Source: Acidulodesulfobacterium_A sp049965795 (GTDB lineage Bacteria; SZUA-79; Acidulodesulfobacterales; Acidulodesulfobacteraceae). From it: a stretch of 64,000 nucleotides of DNA. The stretch covers positions 1-64,000 of the forward strand of contig JBMFVW010000005.1 of assembly GCA_049965795.1 (NCBI GenBank), in the 5' to 3' direction. This document shows positions 43,388 to 53,391 of the stretch, one piece after another. Below the pieces are notes generated by a model, which did no database searches, was not told the origin of the DNA, and was given only the letters and a program-made list of their open reading frames with translations. Both the position numbers and the translations under genes were made by a program. Positions within the stretch are counted from its first letter, which is position 1, and each line of letters opens with the position of its first letter.

Positions 43388-44218
43388 ATGATATTAGACG
43401 ACATATTAAAAGAAAAAAAGAAAGAAGTAGAAAAATTTAAGTCGTCCATAGACGAATCGGCTTATAAAAGCAAGGCCTTAAATTTTTTTAACGGCAGAAG
43501 GAGCTTGAAAGGCGCTTTAAAGCCAAGGTCTAACGGGGAAGCCGTTTCTTACAGAATTTGCAGTATCATAGCGGAGGTTAAAAAGGCATCTCCTTCAAAA
43601 GGGCTTCTTTCGGCAAATTATAAGCCGGAAGAGCTTGCATCGGTTTATGAGAAAGGAGGAGCAAGCGCTGTCTCCGTTCTTACGGACAAAAAATTTTTTA
43701 TGGGCAGTCCGTCCGATATCGCAAAAGTAAGGGATAATGTAAGTCTTCCTGTTTTGAGAAAAGATTTTATTATAGACGAAATCCAGGTTTTTGAATCTAA
43801 AATAATCGGAGCGGACGCGATTTTATTGATTATTAAAGCTCTGAAAGAACCTGAATATAAAAAATTGCTTGATCTGGCAGGCGAACTTTCGTTAGACGTC
43901 CTAACCGAAATATCGGACGAAGAAGAGCTGGAAATTGCTTATAAGTATAATGCCGAAATTATAGGAATAAACAGCAGGGATTTAAGAACTTTTAAAACTG
44001 ATTTATTTAAAACCGCTAATTTAGCCGAAAGAATACCGGTCGGAAAACTTATTGTAGCCGAAAGCGGAATTAACGGCAGGAACGACATAGAGATGCTTAT
44101 GAAAAGAGGGGTGAACTCTTTTCTTGTCGGAGAAGCGCTGGTTACTTCTTCAAATGCCGCAGAAACGTTAAAAAATTTTCTGTCGCCGTATTCAATGGAT
44201 AACGATTATATCCAGTAA
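43388..44218 (+). CDS. trpC: indole-3-glycerol phosphate synthase
   Basis: Closes the pyrrole ring of the indole from CdRP. 276 residues, TIM barrel. The active-site segments AEVKKASPSKG, VLRKDFIIDEIQ, LTEISDEEE, GINSRDLRTF and VAESGI are all present. It is a single-function enzyme, unlike the TrpC-TrpF fusion of E. coli. Confidence 0.97.
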   Translation: MILDDILKEKKKEVEKFKSSIDESAYKSKALNFFNGRRSLKGALKPRSNGEAVSYRICSIIAEVKKASPSKGLLSANYKPEELASVYEKGGASAVSVLTDKKFFMGSPSDIAKVRDNVSLPVLRKDFIIDEIQVFESKIIGADAILLIIKALKEPEYKKLLDLAGELSLDVLTEISDEEELEIAYKYNAEIIGINSRDLRTFKTDLFKTANLAERIPVGKLIVAESGINGRNDIEMLMKRGVNSFLVGEALVTSSNAAETLKNFLSPYSMDNDYIQ

Positions 44219-44243
44219 ATTAACATTATGAATTACGGGGATT

Positions 44244-44933
44244 ATGTCTGATATTCCAAGAGTTAAAATATGCGGATTGACCAATGCGGCGGACGCCCGC
44301 GACGCATTAAGGCTGGGGGCGGATACCGTAGGTTTTATTTTTTACGATAAGTCGCCCAGGTACATACGGCCTGAAGATGCTAAATTTTTAATAGAAGATC
44401 TCAGGCTGAGCGAAAATGCCGTAAAAAAATTTTTATCGATTCAAAGAAACGTTATAGTTACCGGAGTTTTTGTCAACGAAGATCCTTTAAAGCTAAGAAA
44501 AATTATTGAAGACGCCGATATAGATCTGATTCAGCTGTCAGGAAACGAGCCGGTAGAATATATAGACAAACTCGGAATAGATAAAAAATTTATAATAAAA
44601 GCAGTGCGCGTTAAGACTGAAGACGACGTCTATAAAATTTTTTTATATAAAAAAGCCGGCGTTAACGTTCTGATAGATGCTTGTGCAGACGGCGGCGAGT
44701 TCGGCGGTACGGGTATAAGGGTAAATACGGATTTACTTAACGGTTTAAATATGAACGATATAATTTTAGCAGGCGGAATAGACGAAACAAACGTGAAAAG
44801 TATAATTAAGTCGGTTAAACCGTACGGTTTAGATCTTTCTTCAAAAATAGAATCTTTTCCCGGCAAAAAGAATATAGATAAAATGAGTTTATTTTTTCAA
44901 AACCTCAGGAGGGCGGCAAATGAAATTGCCTGA
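44244..44933 (+). CDS. trpF: phosphoribosylanthranilate isomerase
   Basis: Amadori rearrangement of PRA to CdRP. 229 residues with VKICGLT (general-base C10) and the catalytic Asp in LIDACADGGEFGGTG. It is slightly longer than usual (about 200-210), with the extra length around 55-70, where a charged insert (LSENAVKKFLSIQRN) lies. ACGGGGA precedes the ATG. It overlaps trpB by 14 bases. Confidence 0.95.
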   Translation: MSDIPRVKICGLTNAADARDALRLGADTVGFIFYDKSPRYIRPEDAKFLIEDLRLSENAVKKFLSIQRNVIVTGVFVNEDPLKLRKIIEDADIDLIQLSGNEPVEYIDKLGIDKKFIIKAVRVKTEDDVYKIFLYKKAGVNVLIDACADGGEFGGTGIRVNTDLLNGLNMNDIILAGGIDETNVKSIIKSVKPYGLDLSSKIESFPGKKNIDKMSLFFQNLRRAANEIA

Positions 44934-46131
44934 CGACAACGGCCACTTCGGTGAATACGGCGGAAGATATATTTCCGAAACGTTGATGCCTGCCGTAATA
45001 GAACTTGAAAAGTTTTATAAAAAGATAAGAAACGATAAAGAATTTATAAAAGATTTTAAATATTACCTGAAAAATTACGTAGGAAGACCGAGCCCTCTTT
45101 ATTTTGCGGAGAGACTGTCCAAGGTTTACGATGCCGAAATATTCCTTAAGCGTGAAGATTTAAATCATACCGGAGCCCATAAAATCAATAATACTATCGG
45201 ACAGGCTCTTCTTGCCGTAAGAATGGGCAAAAAGCGTATTATTGCGGAAACCGGAGCGGGACAGCACGGCGTTGCTACAGCGACCGTATGCGCGTTATTC
45301 GGTTTAGACTGCGAAGTTTTTATGGGAAAAAAAGACGTGGAAAGGCAGAAGCAGAACGTTTTCAGGATGGAACTTCTCGGAGCAAAAGTAAATTCCGTAG
45401 AGGCGGGCTCGCAGACTTTAAAAGACGCTATGAACGAAGCTATCAGAGACTGGATAACCAATATCCACACGACCTATTATATGATAGGGACGGTTGCCGG
45501 ACCTCACCCTTATCCTTTAATAGTAAGGGATTTTCAATCGGTCATCGGTAAAGAAGTATTAAAACAGCTGAATAAACTTCCCGATATTTTAATAGCCTGC
45601 GTCGGCGGAGGAAGCAACGCCATCGGGCTGTTCTATCCTTTTTTGAAATATGACGGAATTAAAATTTATGCGGTTGAAGCCGGAGGCTATGGAATAGAAA
45701 CCGGAATGCACGCCGCTTCTATTACCGGAGGCAAGCCCGGGGTTCTTCACGGAAATAAAACTTATCTTCTTCAGGACGAATTCGGCAGGATTAAGGATGC
45801 CCATTCTATTGCTGCAGGACTAGATTATCCGGGCATAGGACCGGAACACAGCTATTTCGCCGACGAAAAAAGGATTATTTTCGACAGCGTTACCGACGAA
45901 GAGGCTGTTGAAGCTTTTCAGAAACTTTGCAAACTTGAAGGTATTATTCCGGCTTTAGAAAGTTCGCACGCGATTGCATATTTAGAAAAAATAAAAAAAG
46001 AAATAAAAGGAAAAACCTTAGTAATAAATCTTTCCGGCAGGGGCGACAAAGATATGCATACTATTTCGGAGTATCTTGCGGCGGCTCGGCAGGTAAAAGT
46101 TAAAAGCGGCGCGGAGGCAGGACGTAATTAA
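44920..46131 (+). CDS. trpB: tryptophan synthase beta chain
   Basis: PLP enzyme condensing indole and serine. 403 residues. The PLP lysine K88 lies in HTGAHKINN, the phosphate loop in GGGSNAIG, and the C-terminal GRGDKDM is intact. It is the TrpB1 type that pairs with TrpA. A strong AGGAGGGC site sits within trpF, whose end it overlaps. Confidence 0.98.
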   Translation: MKLPDDNGHFGEYGGRYISETLMPAVIELEKFYKKIRNDKEFIKDFKYYLKNYVGRPSPLYFAERLSKVYDAEIFLKREDLNHTGAHKINNTIGQALLAVRMGKKRIIAETGAGQHGVATATVCALFGLDCEVFMGKKDVERQKQNVFRMELLGAKVNSVEAGSQTLKDAMNEAIRDWITNIHTTYYMIGTVAGPHPYPLIVRDFQSVIGKEVLKQLNKLPDILIACVGGGSNAIGLFYPFLKYDGIKIYAVEAGGYGIETGMHAASITGGKPGVLHGNKTYLLQDEFGRIKDAHSIAAGLDYPGIGPEHSYFADEKRIIFDSVTDEEAVEAFQKLCKLEGIIPALESSHAIAYLEKIKKEIKGKTLVINLSGRGDKDMHTISEYLAAARQVKVKSGAEAGRN

Positions 46132-46132
46132 A

Positions 46133-46951
46133 ATGCAGAACGAGAGAAAATTAAAACATAATAATAAAATAGACGCTGTATTTAAAAAATTAAAAGAAGA
46201 AAAAAGAAAAGCTTTTATACCTTTTATATCGATAGGAGATCCCGATATCGAAACGTCTTTCGATATAGCTAAAACTTTAGCCGAAAACGGAGCGGACATA
46301 ATCGAACTCGGTTTTCCGTTTTCAGACCCTATGGCCGACGGCAAGGTTATACAGCGTTCATACGAAAGGGCGTTGAAGAATAAAATTTCCATGGAAGACG
46401 CATTCAATTTTATAAAACGCTTAAAGGCTTTCAGGGATATTCCCGTAGTGTTGTTTACATACTATAATCCGGTTTTCGTAATGGGCGAAAAATTTGCGGA
46501 AGGAGCCGAAGAAGCCGGAGTCGAAGGCGTTCTCGCAGTGGACTTGCCGCCCGAAGAGAGCGGGGAATTTACTAAATATATAAAAGATAAAAATATATAC
46601 CAGATTTTTCTGCTTGCACCTACTACCGATAAAGACAGAATGAGTCTCGTGCTGTCGTACGCAAATGGTTTTGTATATTACGTCAGCGTAACCGGCGTTA
46701 CGGGAGCTAGAAAAAATCTTCCGGAAACAGTCAGGTCAAATGTTGCCGAGATTAAAAAAATGACGGATCTTCCCGTCGGGGTCGGTTTCGGCATATCTTC
46801 GAAAGAGCAGGCAAAAGATATAGCGAAGTATTCCGATGCGATAATAATAGGTTCGCGCATAATTCAGTTTATAGAAGACAATATTAACGATAAAAAGCTT
46901 ATATTAAAGAAAATAACGGAATTTTCCAAAGATATAAGGTCTGTTTTATAA
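46133..46951 (+). CDS. trpA: tryptophan synthase alpha chain
   Basis: Cleaves indole-3-glycerol phosphate and channels indole to TrpB. 272 residues, with catalytic E58 and D69 in the ELGFPFSDPMADG segment (58-70) and GVTGARKNLP. It starts one base after trpB, with no separate ribosome-binding site beyond GGAGG in the end of trpB. With the genes above, the pathway from chorismate to tryptophan is complete. Confidence 0.98.
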   Translation: MQNERKLKHNNKIDAVFKKLKEEKRKAFIPFISIGDPDIETSFDIAKTLAENGADIIELGFPFSDPMADGKVIQRSYERALKNKISMEDAFNFIKRLKAFRDIPVVLFTYYNPVFVMGEKFAEGAEEAGVEGVLAVDLPPEESGEFTKYIKDKNIYQIFLLAPTTDKDRMSLVLSYANGFVYYVSVTGVTGARKNLPETVRSNVAEIKKMTDLPVGVGFGISSKEQAKDIAKYSDAIIIGSRIIQFIEDNINDKKLILKKITEFSKDIRSVL

Positions 46952-46954
46952 TCT

Positions 46955-47797
46955 ATGCTTTTATTTAAATCTAAAAACGGTAAAAAAGAACAGAGCAAAC
47001 CCGGCAAGGTGTCCGAGGGTCTGTGGATTAAATGTCCGAGCTGCAGCGAAATTATATATAAAAAAGAGCTGGAAAGAAATCTTGAAGTATGTCCCAAATG
47101 CAACTATCATTTCAGAATAGAAGCCGAAAAAAGAATAAAAATGATATTCGACGAGGGCAGTTTCGAGGAACTATTCGGCGATATCAAGCCGCAAGACCTT
47201 CTTAATTTCGTAGATACAAAAAAATACAAAGAAAGACTTAAGGAAGATACCGAAAAAACCGGCCTTTCGGATGCCGTCGTTTCCGGCGTGGGTAAAATAT
47301 TAGGGATAACCGCCGCCGCTTCGGTATTCGATTTTAATTTTATGGGCGGTTCAATGGGTAGGGTCGCCGGCGAAAAAATTGCAGGAACGTTTAGGTATGC
47401 CATAGAGAACAAACTTCCCGTAATAATATTTACTTCTTCCGGCGGCGCAAGAATGCAGGAAGGCATTTATTCCCTTATGCAGATGTCGAAAACCGTGGCT
47501 TTGGTTTCGGAATTTAACAGGACGGGCATGCCTTATATTTCCGTCCTTACCGACCCTACTACAGGCGGAGTATCCGCAAGTTTTGCGACTATAGGAGACG
47601 TCATAATAGCAGAGCCTAAAGCTTTAATAGGATTTGCCGGTCCAAGGGTCATAGAAAAAACTATCCATCAAAGCCTTCCGGAAGGATTTCAAAGGTCGGA
47701 ATACCTTCTTGAACACGGCATGATAGATATGATAGTGGAAAGAAAAAACTTACGCGAAGTCTTAAAAAAATTGTTGACGCTTCTCATAAATGAATAG
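46955..47797 (+). CDS. accD: acetyl-CoA carboxylase carboxyltransferase subunit beta
   Basis: Transfers the carboxyl group from biotin to acetyl-CoA, the first committed step of fatty-acid synthesis, together with AccA. 280 residues; N-terminal zinc ribbon C27/C30/C46/C49, then the crotonase-like core with SGGARMQEG and TDPTTGGVSASFA. It begins 3 bases after trpA. The trpFBA-accD-folC order is known from many proteobacteria. Confidence 0.97.
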   Translation: MLLFKSKNGKKEQSKPGKVSEGLWIKCPSCSEIIYKKELERNLEVCPKCNYHFRIEAEKRIKMIFDEGSFEELFGDIKPQDLLNFVDTKKYKERLKEDTEKTGLSDAVVSGVGKILGITAAASVFDFNFMGGSMGRVAGEKIAGTFRYAIENKLPVIIFTSSGGARMQEGIYSLMQMSKTVALVSEFNRTGMPYISVLTDPTTGGVSASFATIGDVIIAEPKALIGFAGPRVIEKTIHQSLPEGFQRSEYLLEHGMIDMIVERKNLREVLKKLLTLLINE

Positions 47798-49097
47798 TTT
47801 AGACAAAGCTTATAAGTTAGACGGTTTTTTTATGAATTTCGGCTTGGAAAGAATAGAAGCGTTAATGCACTTTGCAGGTAATCCTCAAAACAATCTAAAA
47901 ATCATACATGTAGCGGGAACAAACGGGAAAGGCTCTACCTGCAGGTTTTTATACTACATTTTTAAAGAACACGGTTTAAAAACAGGTTTATATGCATCTC
48001 CTCATCTTTATAAATTTAATGAAAGGATAGTAGTCGGCGATGATACCATAAGCGATTCGGATATTACTAGACTTAATGATTTTTTTAGTGAAATAGCGGA
48101 CAGAGAAAATATTTTTAAAAAGATCGGCAAGCCGACTTTTTTTGAGCTAACGACGGCTATATGTTTTAAGTATTTTTTTGAAAAAAAAGTGGAAATTGCA
48201 GTTATAGAAACAGGTCTCGGCGGAAGATTGGATGCAACAAATATTTTTAACAAGCCGCTTATATCGGTTATTACCAATATATCCGCCGACCATAAAGATA
48301 TACTCGGCAATTCCCTCAAAAAAATTGCCCTTGAAAAAGCAGGAATTATAAAAAAAAAATCAATTGCCGTCTGCGGAGAAAAAAATAAAAAAATCAGGGA
48401 AATTATTAATAATTACGCATTAAGCATGAATGCTTTATTTTACTCGCCTGATACCGTAAAATTAATAAAAAAAAGTTTTTTTTATGAATATAAAGGGTTA
48501 GATATAGATATAAAAAAAATCAAAAATCCTAATTTACCTTTATATCAGAAAGATAATCTCAAATTGGCTATTTTTACGGCCGAGATCGTATCTAAATATT
48601 ATTCTAAGGTTCTTAAATTTAATTTAAATGGAGAACAATTAAAGAGTGCCGTACTTAAATTTAAGAATGAAGGGCGTTTTGAGGCAATAAAATATAAAAA
48701 TAACGATATTATTTTAGACGGAGCTCATAATCCGGACGGAATTAAAAAACTCATTATTTCTTTAAAGAAAATTTTCCCCAAAAACGGTTTTGTAATTATT
48801 TTTGCAGTTATGAAAGACAAAGATTATAATATGATTTTAAAAAAACTGTCTATACTGAGCGGGAAAATTATATTTACAGGTTTGCATAACAATGAAAGAG
48901 CGCTCGATGTTAAAAAATTAAAAAAAATTTCCGAAGATAATAAATTTTTTAAAGAAATATTTATTTCAGGAAATATAGAAGAATCTCTTAAAAAAGCCTT
49001 AGAAATTAAAAGCACCGACGATATTATATTGGTATGCGGTTCTCTTTATTTAATAGGAGAATTTAAAAAATTTATAAAAGGCTCGGAAAATAAATGA
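47790..49097 (+). CDS. folC: dihydrofolate synthase / folylpolyglutamate synthase
   Basis: Mur-ligase-type enzyme that adds glutamate to dihydropteroate or folates using ATP. 435 residues: P-loop GTNGKGS (43-49), ETGLGGRLDATN, and DGAHNPDG in the C-terminal domain. It overlaps accD by 8 bases and lptD by 4. Its A- and U-rich codons differ somewhat from those of the trp genes, but they are within the local range. Confidence 0.95.
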   Translation: MNSLDKAYKLDGFFMNFGLERIEALMHFAGNPQNNLKIIHVAGTNGKGSTCRFLYYIFKEHGLKTGLYASPHLYKFNERIVVGDDTISDSDITRLNDFFSEIADRENIFKKIGKPTFFELTTAICFKYFFEKKVEIAVIETGLGGRLDATNIFNKPLISVITNISADHKDILGNSLKKIALEKAGIIKKKSIAVCGEKNKKIREIINNYALSMNALFYSPDTVKLIKKSFFYEYKGLDIDIKKIKNPNLPLYQKDNLKLAIFTAEIVSKYYSKVLKFNLNGEQLKSAVLKFKNEGRFEAIKYKNNDIILDGAHNPDGIKKLIISLKKIFPKNGFVIIFAVMKDKDYNMILKKLSILSGKIIFTGLHNNERALDVKKLKKISEDNKFFKEIFISGNIEESLKKALEIKSTDDIILVCGSLYLIGEFKKFIKGSENK

Positions 49098-51340
49098 AAA
49101 AAACAGTATTCGCCCTATATTTTTTTATTACGTTTTTTATAATTGTTTTTGCTTTAAGCATTAATAATTCCGATGCTATTAACAGCAAAGCAGTTCCTAT
49201 TTACATAAAGTCCGATAAGGTGGTTTATAATAAAAAAAATCATACATATACATTTACCGGCAACGTTATAATAACAAGAAAAAAATTTATTCTTAAGGCG
49301 GAAAAAGTAGTTTATTATTTTAAAACCGGTTACGCCGTAGCCGCCGGACGAGTCGTAGTAAATTCAAAAGGAACGATTACAAGGGCTAATAAATTAAAAG
49401 TTTATTTAAAAAGCCGCATAGGAACTATTTATAATACCCATATACATTACATAGACAAAAATATTTACGTTTACGGCAAAAAAATTTACCATAAAGGTAA
49501 AGGTTTTTATCAGGTCGAAGACGGATATTTAACTTCATGCAAAATGCATCCGCCTTCATGGAAACTTTATTCGTCTTTTTCCGATATTTACGAGGGCAGC
49601 TACGCATATTCTTATAATTCGATATTTTATATTCACAACATCCCTATTCTATATTTCCCTTTTATGGTTACTCCTATTAAAACAAAAAAATCTTCGGGGC
49701 TTTTAATACCTACGGCCGGATACAGCTCTCTTACCGGCTATCAGGCAGGAGAAGGTTATTATTTTGACCTCGGACGTTCGCAGGATTTAACTTACGAACT
49801 TAACTATTACAGCTATTTAGGATTCGGAAACTCTTTGAAATACAGATACAGCTTAAATCCTTATTCGCACGGTTCTGTTTACGGTTTTTATATGCACGAG
49901 AACGACAATTCGAAAAGCCTCTCTATGTCACAAAACTTAACGCGCTATCTCCTTTTTTCGCATAATATTGATTTTTTAGGAAAACTCGCGTTAAAGACAA
50001 ATTTAAATATTCCTTCCGACAATTCATTTTATTCCGATTTTTCTACAAGCGTTTATCAGATGACTAAAAATAGGTTATCGTCTAATTTTTCGGCTACTTA
50101 CGATTTTCAAAGTTATTCGGCGAGAATGAATTTTCTGAGGCTCGATAACCTGTTTATTCCAAACTATACTACGGTAGACGAGTATCCGGCTTTTTCTTTA
50201 GACGGACAGTCAGAACTCGGCAAATTTTTTAATAATCCTCTGTATTTTAATCTTCATTCTTCTTTCGATGTTTTTAGGAGTCCGGCATATTTAAACGACG
50301 ATAGGTTAGATATTTACCCTTCGGTTTATATGCCTATAAATATTATAAACGGCGTTCATATAAATCCGAGAATAGGTATAAGGGACACGGGTTATTTTAA
50401 TATAGCGGACGGCTATAACGGCGTTTCTTCGACGGATAAAAACAGGCAGATTTATTATGCTTCAATAGACGGCAATACCACTTTTTTTAATAATTACCCG
50501 ACTTTTGCCAAAAACAACGCAGGTTATTTAGCTTTTTTGACCCCGTATTTAAATTATAATCTCGTAAAACCCGTTAATCAGTCGGAGCTTCCCTTGATAG
50601 ACCAGACGGATTATATTCCCAGCGAAAGCGCTATTAAATACGGACTTAATTTTAATTTAGAAGGATATAGCGATAAAGGTATAAATAATCTCCTCAGGTT
50701 AAGTTTATACCAGTATCATTCGATTTCCGGCAATTTTATAAATCCGGTTAATTATTTTAATTACGATAATGAAGATTCCGATATTATAACGAGAATTAAA
50801 GTGCATCCTATTTCAAATCTGTATTTTTTCGGCAACGCAAGTTACGACGATTACAACTACATATTTCACGATTATAATATAAATTCGCAGATTACCGATT
50901 TCAGAAAAGATTCTTTCGGCATAGGTTACACGGAAATAAACGACGTTCAGGGGTATATATCGGCGTTAAATATGTTTAATTCGACTAACGCAAATCTTTT
51001 TCCGCAGACGACGTCGGCTATAACCGACCTGAACACTTTATCTTACGCCAGTTTGTCCGCTAATTTAAATATAGCAGGAGGTTTCAGCGTTAATACGACG
51101 GAAAATATAGATTTGACGGTGCATAAAGATATATCTAATTCTATAGGCGTCTTATATCAGACCGGATGCATAGGTTTTATAGCAAATTATATGAACCTGC
51201 CTTATTTTCACCAGTGGGCTTTTTCTTTCGGTTTAATTTTAAGGGGAATAGGCACTTACGGTTTCGGCAATATGATTTCGCCTGGAGCCGCTTCTTCCGG
51301 ATTATCTATGAGCGGTCCGGGATTCAGCAACGGTTTTTAA
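49094..51340 (+). CDS. lptD: LPS-assembly protein LptD
   Basis: Outer-membrane beta-barrel that inserts lipopolysaccharide into the outer leaflet. 748 residues: a hydrophobic signal peptide (about 1-27, ending SDA), an LptA/OstA-like N-terminal domain (repeating beta strands, 30-130) and a large Tyr/Asn/Phe-rich barrel region. Only a few cysteines are seen, so the E. coli disulfide pattern is not copied. Its presence shows an LPS-type outer membrane. It overlaps folC by 4 bases. Divergent C-terminal barrels are normal in this family. Confidence 0.9.
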   Translation: MKKTVFALYFFITFFIIVFALSINNSDAINSKAVPIYIKSDKVVYNKKNHTYTFTGNVIITRKKFILKAEKVVYYFKTGYAVAAGRVVVNSKGTITRANKLKVYLKSRIGTIYNTHIHYIDKNIYVYGKKIYHKGKGFYQVEDGYLTSCKMHPPSWKLYSSFSDIYEGSYAYSYNSIFYIHNIPILYFPFMVTPIKTKKSSGLLIPTAGYSSLTGYQAGEGYYFDLGRSQDLTYELNYYSYLGFGNSLKYRYSLNPYSHGSVYGFYMHENDNSKSLSMSQNLTRYLLFSHNIDFLGKLALKTNLNIPSDNSFYSDFSTSVYQMTKNRLSSNFSATYDFQSYSARMNFLRLDNLFIPNYTTVDEYPAFSLDGQSELGKFFNNPLYFNLHSSFDVFRSPAYLNDDRLDIYPSVYMPINIINGVHINPRIGIRDTGYFNIADGYNGVSSTDKNRQIYYASIDGNTTFFNNYPTFAKNNAGYLAFLTPYLNYNLVKPVNQSELPLIDQTDYIPSESAIKYGLNFNLEGYSDKGINNLLRLSLYQYHSISGNFINPVNYFNYDNEDSDIITRIKVHPISNLYFFGNASYDDYNYIFHDYNINSQITDFRKDSFGIGYTEINDVQGYISALNMFNSTNANLFPQTTSAITDLNTLSYASLSANLNIAGGFSVNTTENIDLTVHKDISNSIGVLYQTGCIGFIANYMNLPYFHQWAFSFGLILRGIGTYGFGNMISPGAASSGLSMSGPGFSNGF

Positions 51341-51369
51341 AAATTTATAAAAGGAGGAAGTTGAATTTA

Positions 51370-52377
51370 ATGAAGACGTATCTCGTAACCGGCGGTTTAG
51401 GATTTATAGGAGCTAATTTCATACGCTATATTTTGGACAATCGAAAAGACGTCAATATTATAAACATAGACAGTATAACATATGCGGCAAATCCGGAAAA
51501 CCTCGCGGGTTATTCTGAAAACTACAGGTTTTACAAGGCGGATATTGCCGATAAACAGTCTTTGTCTAAAATTTTTAACGAAAATAGAGTTGACTGCATA
51601 ATAAATTTTGCGGCTGAATCTCACGTGGACAGGTCTATCCTTGAACCTTCCGTCTTTATCGGGACTAATGTTGCGGGAACGCTTAATTTGCTGGAGCTGT
51701 CTTTGAAGCATAAAGTAGAGAAATTTCTTCAGATTTCTACCGACGAGGTTTACGGATCGCTTGGAGACACCGGAAAATTCAGCGAAGAAACTCCTTTGTC
51801 CCCAAGAAGCCCTTATTCGGCTTCAAAAGCTTCTGCCGATATGCTTGTCATGTCGTTTTTTCACACTTACGGAATGCCTGTTTTAATTACAAGGTGTTCG
51901 AATAATTATGGTCAGTACCAGTTTCCGGAAAAATTAATACCGTTAACCATTATAAACGCCTTAAATGATAAAGAAATTCCTCTTTACGGCGACGGTAAAA
52001 ACGTAAGAGACTGGATACACGTTTTAGACCACGTAAAAGGAATTTGCTTAGTTTTAGAAAAAGGAAAATTAGGAGAAGTTTATAATATAGGCGGTAATGC
52101 CGAAACGAAAAATATTGATATAATTATATATATACTTGATAAACTTAATAAACCGCATTCTTTAATAAAATACGTCAAAGACAGACCCGGACACGACAGA
52201 AGATATGCCATGGATTTTTCAAAAATAAATAAAACTATGGGTTTTTTGCCCCAGTATGTTTTAGAAAGAGGTCTTGACGATACAATAGACTGGTATATTA
52301 ATAATGAAAGCTGGTGGCGTAAAATATTATCCGGTGATTATAAAAAATATTATAAAACAATGTATGAAAACAGATGA
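51370..52377 (+). CDS. rfbB: dTDP-glucose 4,6-dehydratase
   Basis: Second step of dTDP-L-rhamnose synthesis. 335 residues from ATG 51370 (MKTYLVTGGLGFIGANF). The open frame extends much further upstream, but that part lies inside lptD, while AGGAGG at 51353-51358 sets the start here. Active-site elements: STDEVYGSLGD and YSASKASAD, then RCSNNYGQYQFPEKLIP. It begins 29 bases after lptD. Confidence 0.96.
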   Translation: MKTYLVTGGLGFIGANFIRYILDNRKDVNIINIDSITYAANPENLAGYSENYRFYKADIADKQSLSKIFNENRVDCIINFAAESHVDRSILEPSVFIGTNVAGTLNLLELSLKHKVEKFLQISTDEVYGSLGDTGKFSEETPLSPRSPYSASKASADMLVMSFFHTYGMPVLITRCSNNYGQYQFPEKLIPLTIINALNDKEIPLYGDGKNVRDWIHVLDHVKGICLVLEKGKLGEVYNIGGNAETKNIDIIIYILDKLNKPHSLIKYVKDRPGHDRRYAMDFSKINKTMGFLPQYVLERGLDDTIDWYINNESWWRKILSGDYKKYYKTMYENR

Positions 52378-52386
52378 GGTTTAATT

Positions 52387-53259
52387 ATGCTTAAAATTGC
52401 CCTGATCGGTTCGACCGGCATGCTTGGTATCGATGTAAATGCCGCTTTAAAAGGCGTTAACTTTTTAATCAAAAATTTTAACTCAAAAAATTTGGATATT
52501 GCAAATGCTGAAGCAGTTAATTCGGCTATCGAAAATTTAAAGCCGGATTATATCGTTAATTGCGCTGCTTATACAAACGTCGACGGCGCCGAAAAGGACA
52601 AAGTTCAGGCAGATGCGGTTAACAATATCGGCGTTCAGAATTTAGCCGATGCAGCTTTAAACACCGGTGCCAGAATAATTCATATAAGTACCGATTATGT
52701 TTTTGACGGTTCAAAAAGAACGCCTTATAACGAAGACGACGAGACGAATCCAATCAACGAATACGGTTTGTCTAAACTAAGAGGGGAAGAAGCATTAAAA
52801 AATTCCGGCGCAAGCTATATAATATTACGCACTTCATGGCTTTACGGAAAAAACGGGAAAAATTTCGTAAATACTATTCTTAAATTGGCAGACAGTCAGA
52901 AAAAAATAGAAGTAGTGGATGACCAGTTCGGAAGTCCGACTTACACTAAAGACATAGCTTATGCGATATCGGAAATAATTATAAAGGACAACTCTAAAAA
53001 CGAAATATATCATTTGACTAATTCAAGCGACGGACATACGACATGGTATAAGTTTGCACTTGAAATAGTAAACGTCTTTAAAAGGACTAACTGCGAAATT
53101 ATTCCCGTAAGTTCCGGTAAATCGGTCAGAGACGCCAAAAGACCCGTTTACAGCGTGCTTGATAACGCTAAAATTAAAGAAGATTACGGAATTGAATTAA
53201 GGTCGTGGAAAGACGCTTTAAAAAAATACTGCAACGATATAGGCTACTTTATTGTTTGA
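52387..53259 (+). CDS. rfbD: dTDP-4-dehydrorhamnose reductase
   Basis: Last step of dTDP-L-rhamnose synthesis. 290 residues with GSTGMLG at the N-terminus, CAAYTNVDGAEKD, STDYVFDG and YGLSKLRGE (Y/K pair). Ten bases after rfbB. rfbA and rfbC are not next to it; they may lie in the unsequenced gap or elsewhere. Confidence 0.95.
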   Translation: MLKIALIGSTGMLGIDVNAALKGVNFLIKNFNSKNLDIANAEAVNSAIENLKPDYIVNCAAYTNVDGAEKDKVQADAVNNIGVQNLADAALNTGARIIHISTDYVFDGSKRTPYNEDDETNPINEYGLSKLRGEEALKNSGASYIILRTSWLYGKNGKNFVNTILKLADSQKKIEVVDDQFGSPTYTKDIAYAISEIIIKDNSKNEIYHLTNSSDGHTTWYKFALEIVNVFKRTNCEIIPVSSGKSVRDAKRPVYSVLDNAKIKEDYGIELRSWKDALKKYCNDIGYFIV

Positions 53260-53291
53260 AAAATATAAATTAAGATATATAATATATATGA

Positions 53292-53391
53292 NNNNNNNNN
53301 NNNNNNNNNNNNNNNNNNNNNNNNNNNNNNNNNNNNNNNNNNNNNNNNNNNNNNNNNNNNNNNNNNNNNNNNNNNNNNNNNNNNNNNNNNN
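53292..53391. other. assembly gap of 100 N
   Basis: Exactly 100 N, a usual placeholder for a gap of unknown size between scaffolded contigs. True distance and content are unknown. rfbD and the cytochrome fragment may not be neighbours in the real genome, and any reading frame drawn across it is artificial. Confidence 0.99.

Noticed and set aside
51166..51369. Longer N-terminus for the dTDP-glucose dehydratase
   Set aside because: The extra part lies within the lptD coding end; AGGAGG and the Rossmann start place the ATG at 51370.
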